Shown here: positions 22,294 through 32,846 of the stretch, in pieces | How the letters are laid out: the number at the start of each line of letters is the position of its first letter | How positions within the stretch are numbered: position 1 is the stretch's first letter | NCBI GenBank assembly: GCA_951640195.1 | Contig: OX621175.1 | Span: 992,001-1,056,000 of the forward strand | DNA: 64,000 nucleotides | Reading direction: 5' to 3' | Source of the DNA: Porpolomopsis calyptriformis | Taxonomy: Eukaryota > Basidiomycota > Agaricomycetes > Agaricales > Hygrophoraceae | Notes under the pieces: generated by a model | Seen by the model: only the letters and a program-made list of their open reading frames with translations | The model's database searches: none | Told to the model about the DNA's origin: nothing | Program-made: the position numbers and the translations under genes

Positions 22294-22512
22294 CGTTCGT
22301 GACGGTGTTGTGAGGGACCGAAGGAAAGAAAAGCGGTTGGCCGATCAAAACACGTCAAATTTTTATCTGATAAGAACAAACACGTGATTGATTTATGCTG
22401 AGTCATAAGCTTGGCTGACTTATCAGATTACAACATCTGACCTTATCAGATAAGAACATTAAAAGCCGTTCCGCTCAAGGTCCACATTCACAACGCTTTT
22501 CAGACTGAAAAC
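22294..22512. promoter_or_regulatory. Bidirectional FTR1/FET3 promoter with iron-GATA sites
   Basis: Contains ATCTGATAA at 22365-22373, its reverse complement TTATCAGAT at 22420-22428 and again at 22443-22451, the last overlapping ATCAGATAA at 22445-22453. All fit ATCWGATAA, the site of the fungal iron-responsive GATA repressors (SreA, Sre1, Urbs1 class). Four matches, two overlapping, in 90 bp between the ferroxidase and permease genes imply joint repression when iron is plentiful. A CT-rich, TATA-like AACATTAAAAGCC lies before the FET3 start. Confidence 0.8.
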
Positions 22513-24920
22513 ATGCAAGTCACTAGCAGATTGTTTGCCTTGCTGTCCGTTGTGCTCCCGGTCTTTGCTGGCGTGCAAGAAATATGGTGGAATTTAACCT
22601 ACGTGGAGAATGCTAACCCAGATGGTCTTTTTGCGCGCCGGGTCATTGGAGTTAATGGAACATGGCCGTGAGTTTTGTCCCTACAAATCGTTGAGGACAC
22701 TGAAAAATGGCGACTCACAACTAGGCCTCCGTCAATCGATGTCAAAACCACAGACTCTCTCCTCGTGCATGCAACCAACTCACTCAGTGCCCCGGCTACC
22801 CTCCACCACCATGGCATGTTTTTCAACTCCACATCATGGATGGATGGCGCCCTCGCCGTCAGTCAGTGGTATGTCGCCATTTATTAACAATTTATATTTG
22901 AACAATTTAAAAAATCCCAGTGGAATTCCACCTGGAGATACCTTCGACTACCTCGTTCCCATAAATTCATCCGGTCAATGGGGTACCTATTGGATACATG
23001 CTCACTCATTTGTATATCTGTTCCTCGAATGCTTTCTTTTTCTCACCAGAGTTGCATTACAGGGACAATATGTAGACGGCCTCCGGGCACCCGTCGTCAT
23101 CCACCCTCCCACTGAGGTCCATGCATACGACGAGGAATATACCATCATCCTTGGGGATTGGTACCACTCCGAGCACGACACCCTCATCAAGCAATTCATC
23201 AGCATCGCTAATCCGGGCGGCGCTGAACCTGTCCCCGGTTCGTCCATTCTCATCCTCCTTATATAACACCCAGCTAATATATGAGACTCGTTTAGACTCT
23301 GCCCTCGTATACTTCGCACAAAATGCCACATATCTTTCGCCTATACCTGGCACAACACCCTCAGCGGTTACCTCGGCAGTAGGCTTCAACGAAAATGCCA
23401 CGATCCCGTTCGTCCCAGGCAAGACATACCGCCTTCGTATTGTCAATACCTCTGCATTTTCGGGCTTTTTCTTCTGGATTGATGGACACCAGATGAGAAT
23501 CATTGAAGCAGACGGTGTACGTAGGGGCTTGTCTCTTATTTCTCTCCTTGACAATATTCAACATCTAGACGGACGTCGAAGAATACCCAATCGATCTCAT
23601 CGGAATCACGGTCGCACAGAGGTACTCCATCCTTGTCACTGCGCGCAACGATACTTCCACAAACTGGGCCATTCACGCCAATCTAGACACAGATATGTTC
23701 GACCACGTCTCCGCCAATCTAAACCCCAGTACGTTCCTTCACAGTCCTTGAAAACTCGTATTTAAACACCACGAAAAATAAAACAGACATCACATCGTCT
23801 ATAACTTACAATGCCTCTGCTTCCATCACGAATCTGGGGACCATAGCCGCTTACCACGACGTGAACGATACCACGTTGGCCCCCATCCCGGCCATTCCAC
23901 AACTGCCGCCTGCAACTCAGAGGATCGAGCTTTTGGTCTCGTTCGCCACCATGGATGATGGGACGAACCGTGCGATGTTTAACCAGGTGACCTACAATCA
24001 GCCCCTCGTTCCTGCTATTCTCTCCGCCCTTAGTCTCGGCGCGAACGCGACTGCGCCACAGGCATATGGTCCATTGAGCTTCGTGATGGGCCATTTGGAC
24101 ATTGTGGATATCGTCCTGAATAACTCGGATATGGGGAAACACCCATTGTAAGTGCTGCCCTTCCAGTCCTATGCCTCGGTTGTGTGCTTCGTCTCATACA
24201 TCACATGGATTTAGCCATATTCACGGCCACAGGCCGATGATCGTCAACCGCGCCCAGGATTTTACGTCGGACGACCCAATTCTCAATCCACCCACCATCG
24301 AGGGTCAGGCCAACCCAATGCGCCGCGATACGGTTCAAGTCCCATCCATGAATTCCGTCACACTACGCATCGTCGCCGACAATCCTGGCGTCTGGCTCTT
24401 CCACTGTCCGTACCCATATTTATTTCACATTATCATCAACTCACTCAACCCTGCACAATACACACAGGCCACATCGAATGGCACCTCGAAGCTGGTCTAG
24501 CTATCCAACTTGTCGAAGCGCCACTCATCGCGCAAGAGCGTAACGTTGCCCCGCAGGCGGTGTACGACCAGTGCAAGGCACTTGGTAAGCCCGCTTCGGG
24601 GAACGCTGCCGGATTCGCGTCGACGACAGATCTGAAGGGTCTCCCGCTCGGGCCGTATCCGCAGAGGTTGGGGTGGCACCCGAAGGGGATCGGTGCCATG
24701 AGTGGGTACGTACACTCGGCTCGCCTGCCCCATTGTTAGCGAGGTTGATGACATTCTCTTTAGGTGTGTCCTGTCAGCCGTGTTGGGGATGGCAGCCGTT
24801 GTGTGGTATACGCTTGGAGGTCATATCTCGGAAGATGAGATGGAGCGTGAGGCCAAAGCTCGAAAGGAAACGAAAGCGAGCGGGCGAAGGTTTTTCGGTT
24901 TTCGCGCTGTAAAGTCCTGA
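22513..24920 (+). CDS. FET3: Fet3-type multicopper ferroxidase, membrane anchored
   Basis: Oxidises Fe(II) at the cell surface for Ftr1. MQVTSRLFALLSVVLPVFAG is the signal peptide. Copper ligands appear in order: TLHHHGMFFN, TYWIHAHS (type 2/3), then FHIHGHRPM and VWLFHCHIEWHLEAGL. Many NxT/NxS sites suggest an extracellular domain. A C-terminal helix (CVLSAVLGMAAVVWYTLGG) and a basic tail SGRRFFGFRAVKS anchor it, as in Fet3 and unlike secreted laccases. In LGDWYHSEHD an Asp precedes WYH where yeast Fet3 has the ferroxidase Glu; laccases also have Asp there. The FTR1 neighbour and the anchor still favour a ferroxidase. At least eight introns are required. Confidence 0.88.
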
Positions 24921-25100
24921 GGGATCCGCTCCGAGGTTAGATGTGTTAATTCATGTCCAAGGACGCCTTCGAAGCCTGTAGAGGAGTATTCACTTGCGAA
25001 TATCAGTCCAGCAGGATTGTCCAGCGGGGTTAGTAACCTTGAATTGAACCACCATCCCGCCTAAGGACACGACTGCTGCACATTAACCTTCACAAGCACG

Positions 25101-26297
25101 ATGGCAAAGATTACAGACCTTCCAGTTGAGCTCCTACACAACATCCTCTTGCTCATAGACAGTTCAGTGGTTGATTGCACAACAGTCTGCTGGAAATTCA
25201 ACCAGATAGCGACACCAGTGTTGTATCGTGATCTCGAGCTACGGTCAATCAAGGGCGCAATCCGTTTCCCAGTTCTGTTGAAGACAATCATCCACCGACC
25301 GTGCCTGGGTGAATACGTTCGATTTGTGCGCATTGACCTGGGGAAGTATTACTTCCCTCCGTCTCTTGGGGATCAAAATCCCGACGAGACCCTGATTTGG
25401 ACTGCAGCCGCTGCTTCTTATGGTCTCTCGCAGGAGACGCAACAAGCCCTACAACATGGCTCTCCTTTTGCTATGTTTGTCCTCCTGCTCTTTTACCTCC
25501 CAGTTCTTCATCAGCTCGATATCATCGAACTACCAGACGTTGCTCCGGAGATTCTACATCTTAACCCGCTCCCTCCGGGTCTCCAATCAGTCCGATGTGT
25601 ACGCATCAGATGCGTCCGCTATTCCCCATGGCTTATACCATTCCTTTCCTTGCCCGCACTGGACACTTTCATGGTTGCCCGTTCACTTCTTAATTGGGTT
25701 AGGCCGGACGATATTACACTCTTACCTTGTTCCTCAATTATCAAGCATATCAAACTATTATGCTGTGTTATCCCCTACAGTGTACTCGAAACAATCATAC
25801 ACTTGCCAAGATCACTCCGAACCTTCTCATTCAAGCACCCATCTCCAAGGCCTTCAAGAGTTACGTTTCACGCACCGACCCTGGGAAACACGCTTCGTGA
25901 ATGCGCGCTGTCCACCCTCGAGCATCTTGAGCTCGACTTTTACCGTGATACCTTGGGGCGCCCCCAATCCCTTGGCCTTCTTTCCGACTTTGTGCATCTG
26001 ACACATATTCGGGCCCAACTCTCGTTTTTGCTTGATTATCCACTTGAAGAAAGGGGTATCGCTGCAGCACGCCGACTGAGTGGGACTCTTCCCGAATCGC
26101 TCACCTCGCTGGTTGTGTCTCTTGATGGATATTGGGCATCGGAATACTGGATAATGAAAGCGTTCGTGGAGATCAAGCATGAACGATTGGTGCATTTGAA
26201 CACCTTGACGATTTTTGGGGTTATTCCAATGGCTGAGCTGAAGGAGATTGAGTTGGCATGTGTGGCAAAAGGTGTTGAATTTAGAATGGGTGTATGA
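25101..26297 (+). CDS. F-box protein, tandem copy 1
   Basis: Single-exon, 398 residues, start MAKITDLPVELLHNILLLID. The F-box is residues 1-45 (VCWKFNQIATPVLYRDLEL). Then come IIHRPCLGEYVRFVRID, PLPPGLQSVRCVRIRC, LPRSLRTFSFKHP, LGNTLRECALSTLEHLELDF, LGLLSDFVHLTHIRAQLSFL and a C-terminal GVEF. It is an expected SCF substrate adaptor of unknown target. It is the tandem duplicate of the gene at 26759: the 60 bp before the ATG and the 3-prime UTR also match. The gene lies about 180 bp after the FET3 stop on the same strand. Confidence 0.87.
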   Translation: MAKITDLPVELLHNILLLIDSSVVDCTTVCWKFNQIATPVLYRDLELRSIKGAIRFPVLLKTIIHRPCLGEYVRFVRIDLGKYYFPPSLGDQNPDETLIWTAAAASYGLSQETQQALQHGSPFAMFVLLLFYLPVLHQLDIIELPDVAPEILHLNPLPPGLQSVRCVRIRCVRYSPWLIPFLSLPALDTFMVARSLLNWVRPDDITLLPCSSIIKHIKLLCCVIPYSVLETIIHLPRSLRTFSFKHPSPRPSRVTFHAPTLGNTLRECALSTLEHLELDFYRDTLGRPQSLGLLSDFVHLTHIRAQLSFLLDYPLEERGIAAARRLSGTLPESLTSLVVSLDGYWASEYWIMKAFVEIKHERLVHLNTLTIFGVIPMAELKEIELACVAKGVEFRMGV

Positions 26298-26436
26298 TTT
26301 ATTTGCCAGAACTCAAGGTACGTACATACGTATGCTGGTATCATCGATCTCAACTGACTATGCAGTGAGAAAGGCCTTTGAAGCTTTGCAACAGGATCAA
26401 TAATGATACAAACTAGCATCCGCTTGATGCATTGTC

Positions 26437-26660
26437 AGGATGGCAGCTGTTGCATGGTACACGCTTGGGTGTCATCTCAGAAGAGGGGATGGAGCATGAA
26501 GCTAAAGTAGAAAAGGAAACGAAAGTGGGTGGGCAAAGGTTTTTCAGTTTTCTCGCCAGAGTCTTGAGGTATTTGCTTTGAGGGTGATGTGTTAATTCGT
26601 GTCGAAGGGCGTCCTTGAAGGTTATTAGATCCCTATGATCGCAGATAAGATCTTATCTTA
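26437..26660 (+). pseudogene. Duplicated FET3 C-terminal tail and 3-prime UTR
   Basis: This matches the last coding part and 3-prime UTR of FET3 (about 24785-24985): GGATGGCAGCTGTTGCATGG, then the EEGMEHEAKVEKETKVGGQR-like stretch against EDEMEREAKARKETKASGRR, and TGATGTGTTAATTCGTGTCG. It has no upstream exons and an early stop. It shows that the unit duplicated together with the F-box gene began inside the last exon of FET3. Confidence 0.85.
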
Positions 26661-26758
26661 TCTTGACTGGCGCAGCAACCACTCCGCGGTTGCTCCTCGA
26701 ATCGAATCACCATCTCGCCTAAGGACGCGACGACTCCACAGCAACCTTTGCAAGCACC

Positions 26759-27985
26759 ATGGCAAAGATTACAGACCTTCCAGTTGAGCTCCTTCAGAAC
26801 ATCGTCTTGCTCATAGACGGCTCAGCGCTCGATTTTACACGAGTCTGCTGGAAATTCAACCAGGTAGCGACACCAATCTTGTATCGTAGCATCAGGCTAG
26901 AAAACCCCGGAATCTGTTGTCCATCTCTTTTGAATGCAATCATCCATAGACCCCGCCTGGGCGAACACGTTCGATCTGTGCACATCGCCATGCCGGCGAT
27001 CTTCCCTGCCCGTCTTGAATATCATGAGGATCCTGATCCCAATGATATTCTGATTTGGGCTGCGACTGCTGCCTCTTATGGTCTCCCGCAGGAGGTGCAA
27101 CAAGCCATAGAAAACGGCTCTACCTCTGCCATGTTGTTCCTCATGCTCTTTTACCTCCCAGCTCTCCATGAGCTCAGTATCTTCGGACTGCCATATATCG
27201 GTCAGAAGATTCTACACGCTAACCCGCTCCCTTTGGGTCTCCAATCAGTCCGATGTGTAGGCATCAGTTTCCCCAACGATTTCCTATCGTTTATACCATT
27301 CCTTTCCTTGCCGGCTCTGAAGACTTTGATGGTTTGGAATGCAGGATTCGGCGAGATTAGGCCAGACAATACTACCCACCTCTTACCATGTTCCTCAAAC
27401 GTCGAGCGTATCAAACTATCGCACTGCGTGATCTCAGACAATAGACTCGAGATGCTCGTACGCTCGTCACGATCACTCCGAGCCCTCTCATTGGAGCGCC
27501 CAAGTGTAGCCCTTTCCAAACGCGTGTTTCATGCACCAACCCTGGGAAACGCACTTCGTGAATGTGCGCTATCCACCCTCGAGCGTCTCGAGCTCGACTT
27601 TTCTCCCATCGGTACCTTCAAACACACCCAATCCCTTGGCCCTCTTTCCGACTTTGTGCATCTCACACATATTTGGGCCCCACTTTCGTCTTTGCTTGAC
27701 TATCCATCTAAAGAAGGCGGTGTCGCTGCAGCACGCCGACTGAGCAAGAGTCTTCCTCAATCGCTCACCTCGCTGATCGTGTTTCTTGATGGATATTGGG
27801 CATCGGAATACTGGATAATGAAAGCGTTCGTGGAGGTCAAGCATGAACGATTGGTGCATTTGAACGCCTTGACGATTTTGGAGGATTTTCCAAATGCTGA
27901 GCTGATGGAGATTGAGTTGGCCTGTGAGGCAGAAAGAGTGGAATTTAGAACCGATTTGATAGGCTGGTTGATTGATTCGGAGTAG
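26759..27985 (+). CDS. F-box protein, tandem copy 2
   Basis: Single-exon, 408 residues, start MAKITDLPVELLQNIVLLID. The layout matches copy 1 at 25101: F-box with VCWKFNQVATPILYRSIRLE, IIHRPRLGEHVRSVHIA, PLPLGLQSVRCVGISF, SSRSLRALSLERP, LGNALRECALSTLERLELDF and LGPLSDFVHLTHIWAPLSSL. It keeps about ten extra C-terminal residues (TDLIGWLIDSE). The protein differs from copy 1 mainly in the middle substrate-binding part, while the F-box and C-terminal parts are close, as expected for an adaptor whose target region changes fastest. Confidence 0.87.
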   Translation: MAKITDLPVELLQNIVLLIDGSALDFTRVCWKFNQVATPILYRSIRLENPGICCPSLLNAIIHRPRLGEHVRSVHIAMPAIFPARLEYHEDPDPNDILIWAATAASYGLPQEVQQAIENGSTSAMLFLMLFYLPALHELSIFGLPYIGQKILHANPLPLGLQSVRCVGISFPNDFLSFIPFLSLPALKTLMVWNAGFGEIRPDNTTHLLPCSSNVERIKLSHCVISDNRLEMLVRSSRSLRALSLERPSVALSKRVFHAPTLGNALRECALSTLERLELDFSPIGTFKHTQSLGPLSDFVHLTHIWAPLSSLLDYPSKEGGVAAARRLSKSLPQSLTSLIVFLDGYWASEYWIMKAFVEVKHERLVHLNALTILEDFPNAELMEIELACEAERVEFRTDLIGWLIDSE

Positions 27986-28069
27986 GTACGTGCGTATGCT
28001 GATATCATTGATGCCAACTAAGAAATGCCTTACAGCTAGATCATATGAACATTCACTTGGCGCATTGTT

Positions 28070-28097
28070 GCACATTGGGGATGACAGCTGTTGCATG
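28070..28097 (+). pseudogene. Third FET3-tail copy, cut by the copia LTR
   Basis: CACATTGGGGATGACAGCTG followed by TTGCATG repeats the start of the FET3-tail block (compare 24780 and 26437) and stops exactly at the LTR edge at 28098. It is the beginning of a third tandem unit whose F-box gene is missing. Confidence 0.75.
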
Positions 28098-28209
28098 TGA
28101 TGAAGTTGGTCGGATGAAAAATGTCGGATTAAGGAAAATACTAAAGATTACATAATCGATACGCGCGTACATTTGTATCAATGGTGTCGTGATTGTACAT
28201 ATCCCAACA
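28098..28209 (-). repeat. Copia 3-prime LTR
   Basis: 112 bp, same length as the copy at 32847-32958. The four differences are all transitions, three of them at CpG positions. The polypurine tract lies directly beside it at 28210-28220. Confidence 0.93.
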
Positions 28210-28220
28210 CTCCCCCTCAA
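28210..28220 (-). other. Polypurine tract of the copia element
   Basis: On the minus strand TTGAGGGGGAG abuts the start of the 3-prime LTR, the usual position and composition for second-strand priming. It overlaps the pol stop codon region. Confidence 0.8.
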
Positions 28221-31200
28221 TCACAACGTAGTCCTAGCTTGTCGCGGAAGTACATAAACTTTGGAGCTGGGAGGGCTTTCGTGAAGATGTCGGCGATGTT
28301 TTCGGAGGTAGGGACATAGATGATTTCGACGTCCTTGTTTGTTACCGATTCCCTGATGAAATGATATCGGATGTCGATGTGCTTGGATCGAGCATGGAAC
28401 TTGTTGTTCTTCGCGAGGGCGATCGCGCCTTGGTTATCCGAATAGAGGGTAGTCGGGTTCGTGAATTTTGAGATGAGTTCTCCCAAAAGTTGTCGTACCC
28501 ATAATAGTTCCTTCAGGGCATGGGTTTGCCCGATGTACTCGGATTCCGTACTTGAGAGGGCCACGATAGGCTGCTTCTTCGAGCTCCATGTGACAGTCCC
28601 TTCTCCCATCCGCATCACATATCTGGATATTGAGTGTCTATCCGACTGGGATCCCCAGTCGGCATCAGTGTATATCACCGGGTCTGACCGTTCACCCCCA
28701 CCCAAGACCAGCCATAGGTCCTTCGTTGAGTTGAGGTATATAATGAGGCGTTTTAAGGCCTCCCAGTGCGCCATTCCTAGGTTTTTAACGAATTGGGCAA
28801 GCTGCCCAACTTGAAATATCGCATCCGGCCAGAGAACATGACCTATAGCCTCGGCATAAGGTACATCCTGCATCTCACTTATCTGATGTGGTGTAACAGG
28901 TGATTGATCTCCAGATAGCACCTGACCAGGCAGAGCTGGGAGATTTACAGGTTTGGCATCTGATAGTCCAAACCTTGTTGCCATTGCCTCTATATAGGCT
29001 CGTTGGTTGATGGAGATGGTCCTGGTTGCTCTGTCCCTTCTTATCTCGAATCCTAGGAACCAGTGGATATCTCCCATATCTGCAATCTCGAAGTGGGTTC
29101 GAAGTCCTCGTTTGAATCCATTTACGGCTCGAATAGATAACCCAGCAATGGCTATGTCATCTGTGGCTACAGCAACAATGACAGATTCGTGGGCATTGCG
29201 TTTGAAGAATACAGAGTGGTCTACGCTTGATCGTTGGTATCCGAGCTTGTAGAACACTGCAGAAAGTGTTTCATACCATTCGTGCCTGGCCTGTTTTAGT
29301 CCATACATCGCTTTCAGCAGATGACAGACCTTCCCTTCCTCTCCGGGTTTCAGAACTCCTTTCGGAGGCCACATATAGACCTCCTCCTTCAGTGGGGCAT
29401 TGAGGTAAGCACTCTTGATATCTACCTGGTGGATTTCCCAGTTGAGTTGAGCAGCTAAAGAGAGGATGACTCGGACAGATGGCATCTTCGCAGCTGACGA
29501 GAATGTTTCCGTGTAATTCACACCATACGTTTGGCGGTGTCCACCAGCAACTATGCGAACCCGACGTGTATCCACAACGTCATCCGCATTCCGTTTCTCC
29601 TTCAATACTTCGGAACATGGGATTACGGGTTTTCCAGGGGGTAGGTCGACAATCTCCCAAGTCCGGAGTTTCTGGAGTTGACCTATCTCATATTTTAGAG
29701 CAGCATCCCATGCCTTTCCATGTGGCCCCTCGAGTGCTTCAGTCATTGAGCATGGTTCCGAGCCCATGGATCCCGCTATCGCATAAAGCGGGTCAAGGGT
29801 TTCATCATCGGAATTGAAGTTGAGCGGGATTACTCCCCCTGGTTCATCACCACTCTCCAGACCGAGATCACAGATGAATGCCTCAGCATATGCTAGGGCA
29901 GCAGGTTCATAAACACCCCTTGTCATATCCCGGTAAGATCCCGGGGGTAAACGTGTACGCATTCCGCGTCCAAAGGTAGGTGCCAATTCCGGGATTTCTG
30001 GGATTTCCGGGTTAAGTCTCCGGGTTTCCGGAATTTTCGGAGTTTCCGGAACAACTTCGGAATTGGGGGGTAGGTGTCTAGGTTCATCGGGATAGTGCTG
30101 GATGACTTTATTCTTCTCCCCTTCATCCAGGGTATCTTCAGGGATGATAATACCTTCACCCTGAAGCAGATGTAGGTCTTCCGGGTTGAACACAACATCC
30201 CGTTCGATACTGATGGTTCGCTTATCAGGCCAGTAAATCCGGAACCCTTTGCTCTCGGAATCGTATCCGACAAAGCGGGCTTTCCGTGCACGTTCATCAA
30301 GCTTTCCAGCATGCAAGTCTTTCACATATGCGGCAGCTCCAAACTCATGGATCCCACCCAGAAATGGTTTCCGGTCACGTACCATCTCATATGGGGTCTT
30401 TCCATTCAGTGCTCGGGTTTCAGTCCGGTTCTCTAGCCACACACAGTGGTGCATAGCTTCGGCCCAAAGGGATTGCGGTAATCCCGACGCAAAAAGGAGG
30501 GCACAGGCATGTTCAGCATGGGTACGCATACCACATTCAGAGACTCCATCCTGTTGAGGAGAGTCATGGACAGTAAGTTCATGTTTTGTCCCTTTCGTAG
30601 TGAGGTGGTGATCGAAGTCATTACTCAGGAATTCTCCCCCTCGATCACACCGGAGGTATTTGATCCGGGCACCATTCTGTTGAGTATTAATGGCTGCCTC
30701 GTCCTTCTTGTAGGCATCGAGAGTTTCACTTTTCTTTGTGAGGAAGTAGACTTGTGTCTCACGGGAGTAGTCATCTTTTCGGAAGGCAGCATAGTGCTTC
30801 CCACCTAGGCTAGATGTCGAAGCAGGTCCCCAGAGATCCCAATGGACTCGTTCACCATATTGTGTTGCTCGGGTAAGTGACTCTTTTGGAAATGGTTTTC
30901 GTGCCGCCTTTGCCTTTACGCATGGCTCACAAAATTCTTCCTGTTAGACGGCAGTCTAGGGTTGATCGCAAGGTTTTACTTCAGGCTCTGGGTGTAGGGT
31001 TTTAAAGGGTTGGAAGACTACTGATTGGGGTGTTAACGAAAGAAACAGACTTATCCTAAGTCTATCTACTGCTAGCTTTATATACTAGCTAAGTATGAGT
31101 CATATTGACTACGTGTGAGTCGTAACGACTATGGATGAGTCATGTAGATAAGGAGAGTGATGGTTGACTAAATATAGATATGGCTTGGTCACCTTGTATT

Positions 31201-31640
31201 ACTAAGCGGAGTTTGGGTGGCTAAGCGGCTATTGGTGTAAACTGTCTGATGTAAATGGGAATAGACGAGCAAAGGAAAAGGAAAAAATATATCTCTGACA
31301 CTTCCTTGGACAATGGGTCAATCTCGATACCCAATATCATTCCGTTCGATACCATACGCTTTACTGTTGACACAGCAATATGGCCCAACTTCTGGTGGGC
31401 CTCCATCAGCGTCATCTTGGTAGTCACGGCATTCACATGATCACACCGGGTTTCAGTTCCGGGTGTAATCCTATATAACCCTTGGAATCGTGGGATCTTC
31501 GCTATCACATGTCCACGAGGGTGAGTAACAATTGCGTGGTCTTTTCCGAAGACCACAGACTTGGCAGCTTGAGCTAGTTGGCTAACAGAAACAAGTGTGA
31601 AGGCTAAATCTGGTGCGTACACACAGTCCTTCAACATCAC
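28217..31640 (-). pseudogene. Copia pol: integrase, reverse transcriptase, RNase H (interrupted)
   Basis: Segment 31640-31301 gives the pre-integrase part (AHQKLGHIAVSTVKRMVSNG). After the inserted LTR the frame resumes at 30936 with the integrase (WDLWGPAS, YLRCDRGGEFLS) and runs to 28217 through RT (HQVDIKSAYLNAPLKEEVYM, the YxDD-equivalent VATDDIAIAG) and RNase H (VIYTDADWGS, ALSSTESEYIG, LYSDNQGAIALAKN). Removing the 359-bp LTR and one 5-bp target copy (364 bases) brings the two parts into one frame, so pol was open before that insertion. Confidence 0.9.
30942..31300. mobile_element. Solo LTR nested in the copia pol gene
   Basis: 359 bp with ends TGTTAGA and TCTGACA, which are near-perfect inverted termini of the TG-CA type. 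It is flanked by identical pentamers CTTCC at 30937-30941 and 31301-31305. No internal coding region is present, so it is the product of recombination between the two LTRs of a later insertion. It is unlike both the 112-bp copia LTR and the 377-bp LTR at 33262. Confidence 0.9.
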
Positions 31641-31675
31641 TGACGATGATGAACTGCCGTTAGGTAGCTCAATCC

Positions 31676-32824
31676 TTACGTCTCCAGTTCCGATTGCCTT
31701 AAACGTCCTTCCATCGGCAGTTTTGATTTCGCGGTCAATCGGTATGTAGTTTTCAAACCTTGCCCTATCCAGGCAAAGTGATGACTGGCGCCACTATCGA
31801 GGATCGTATCGCGACCCAATCCATCCAACCCGAGGTTAGATACGATGGCTTTAAAGTCCAAGGTGCATGTGAATGCGAACAAGTCATCGTTTTCTGATAC
31901 TTTCACTACATTAGCCGCCTCAAGTTTCTTTTTTGCCTTCAGTTGATGGGGACCTTGCCCCTCCATGCCGCCTCCTGGGGCATAACACGTTGCCTTCAGG
32001 TGACCGACCTTTTGGCAGTTATAGCAAGTTTTAGTCGTTGCGGACTTCTTTTCTGTGCGTTTCGATCCAGATCCTCGGGAACCTTGCGAGGCAAACATCG
32101 CCGCCTCAGCAGCCCTTTCTTGCCCACTGGCAATCAAGCGGTGTTCGGCTTCCTGGATGAAAATTGACGCTAGGTCATCAGGCTGGATAGACTTTCCAGT
32201 AACCTTCATGGTGGTTTCGACCGTCTGCACAGTGGCACGGTAAACCTCCGGCATCGACGCAATCATTATATTGACCTGCATCGGGTTGGAAACAGGTGAG
32301 CTAGTCACCCTCAAATACTCCACCTGCTCTGTCATCTTAGCCAGATGAGCCTTCAGCTCGGCAAGATGTATCTTCGGGTCTGGAGACAATGCGCATCTCA
32401 TGTTCTGTAGCGCATTGAGCATATCGACCTGGTGAAGAACACTTTTCGTGGTCGCATCTGCTTTAACCATATCCCACATGTCCTTGGCAGTGGTAAGCTT
32501 CATGATCTTTTGTGACAAACAAGGTGAGACTGTCGAGAGGAGTAGATGTTGCGCAAGATACTCGCGCTGATCAAAGTCAAGCATTTTCTTCTCTCTAGTT
32601 TCGATTTGTTCATCAGTGGCATCTTTGCCATTGTACTGGGGGACACTATTAAGCTCGACCAGATCCACTGGCCGTTTGGATCGTCCATTCAAGTGGGGTA
32701 CGAGGCCTTTTGAGCCCATCGCTCGCATAGCCCTTGGCTCATAATCTGCCCAGTTGGAGCCATCATCTCGAAGTTTTGGAATGACCAAGGATTGGGAATT
32801 GGAGGTGAGTATAGAATCAGACAT
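31676..32824 (-). pseudogene. Copia gag and protease N-terminal part
   Basis: Start MSDSILTSNS at 32824 is preferred; the upstream in-frame ATG at 32842 lies inside the primer-binding site. The frame holds a gag of the DUF4219/UBN2 kind (WADYEPRAMRAMGSKGLV, KDMWDMV), a CCHC knuckle and the protease motif DSGASHH. One base appears to be lost in a G run near 31770, so the last 30 or so residues of the open frame are out of frame with pol. Confidence 0.85.
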
Positions 32825-32834
32825 TGGTGAACCA

Positions 32835-32846
32835 GGGCTCATAACC
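32835..32846 (-). other. Primer-binding site matching the initiator tRNA-Met anticodon arm
   Basis: Immediately inside the 5-prime LTR the minus strand reads GGTTATGAGCCC. Its complement GGGCTCATAACC is the anticodon stem-loop of eukaryotic initiator tRNA-Met (CAT in the middle). This is the half-tRNA priming used by Drosophila copia and many fungal copia elements, in contrast to priming from the tRNA 3-prime end. Confidence 0.85.
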
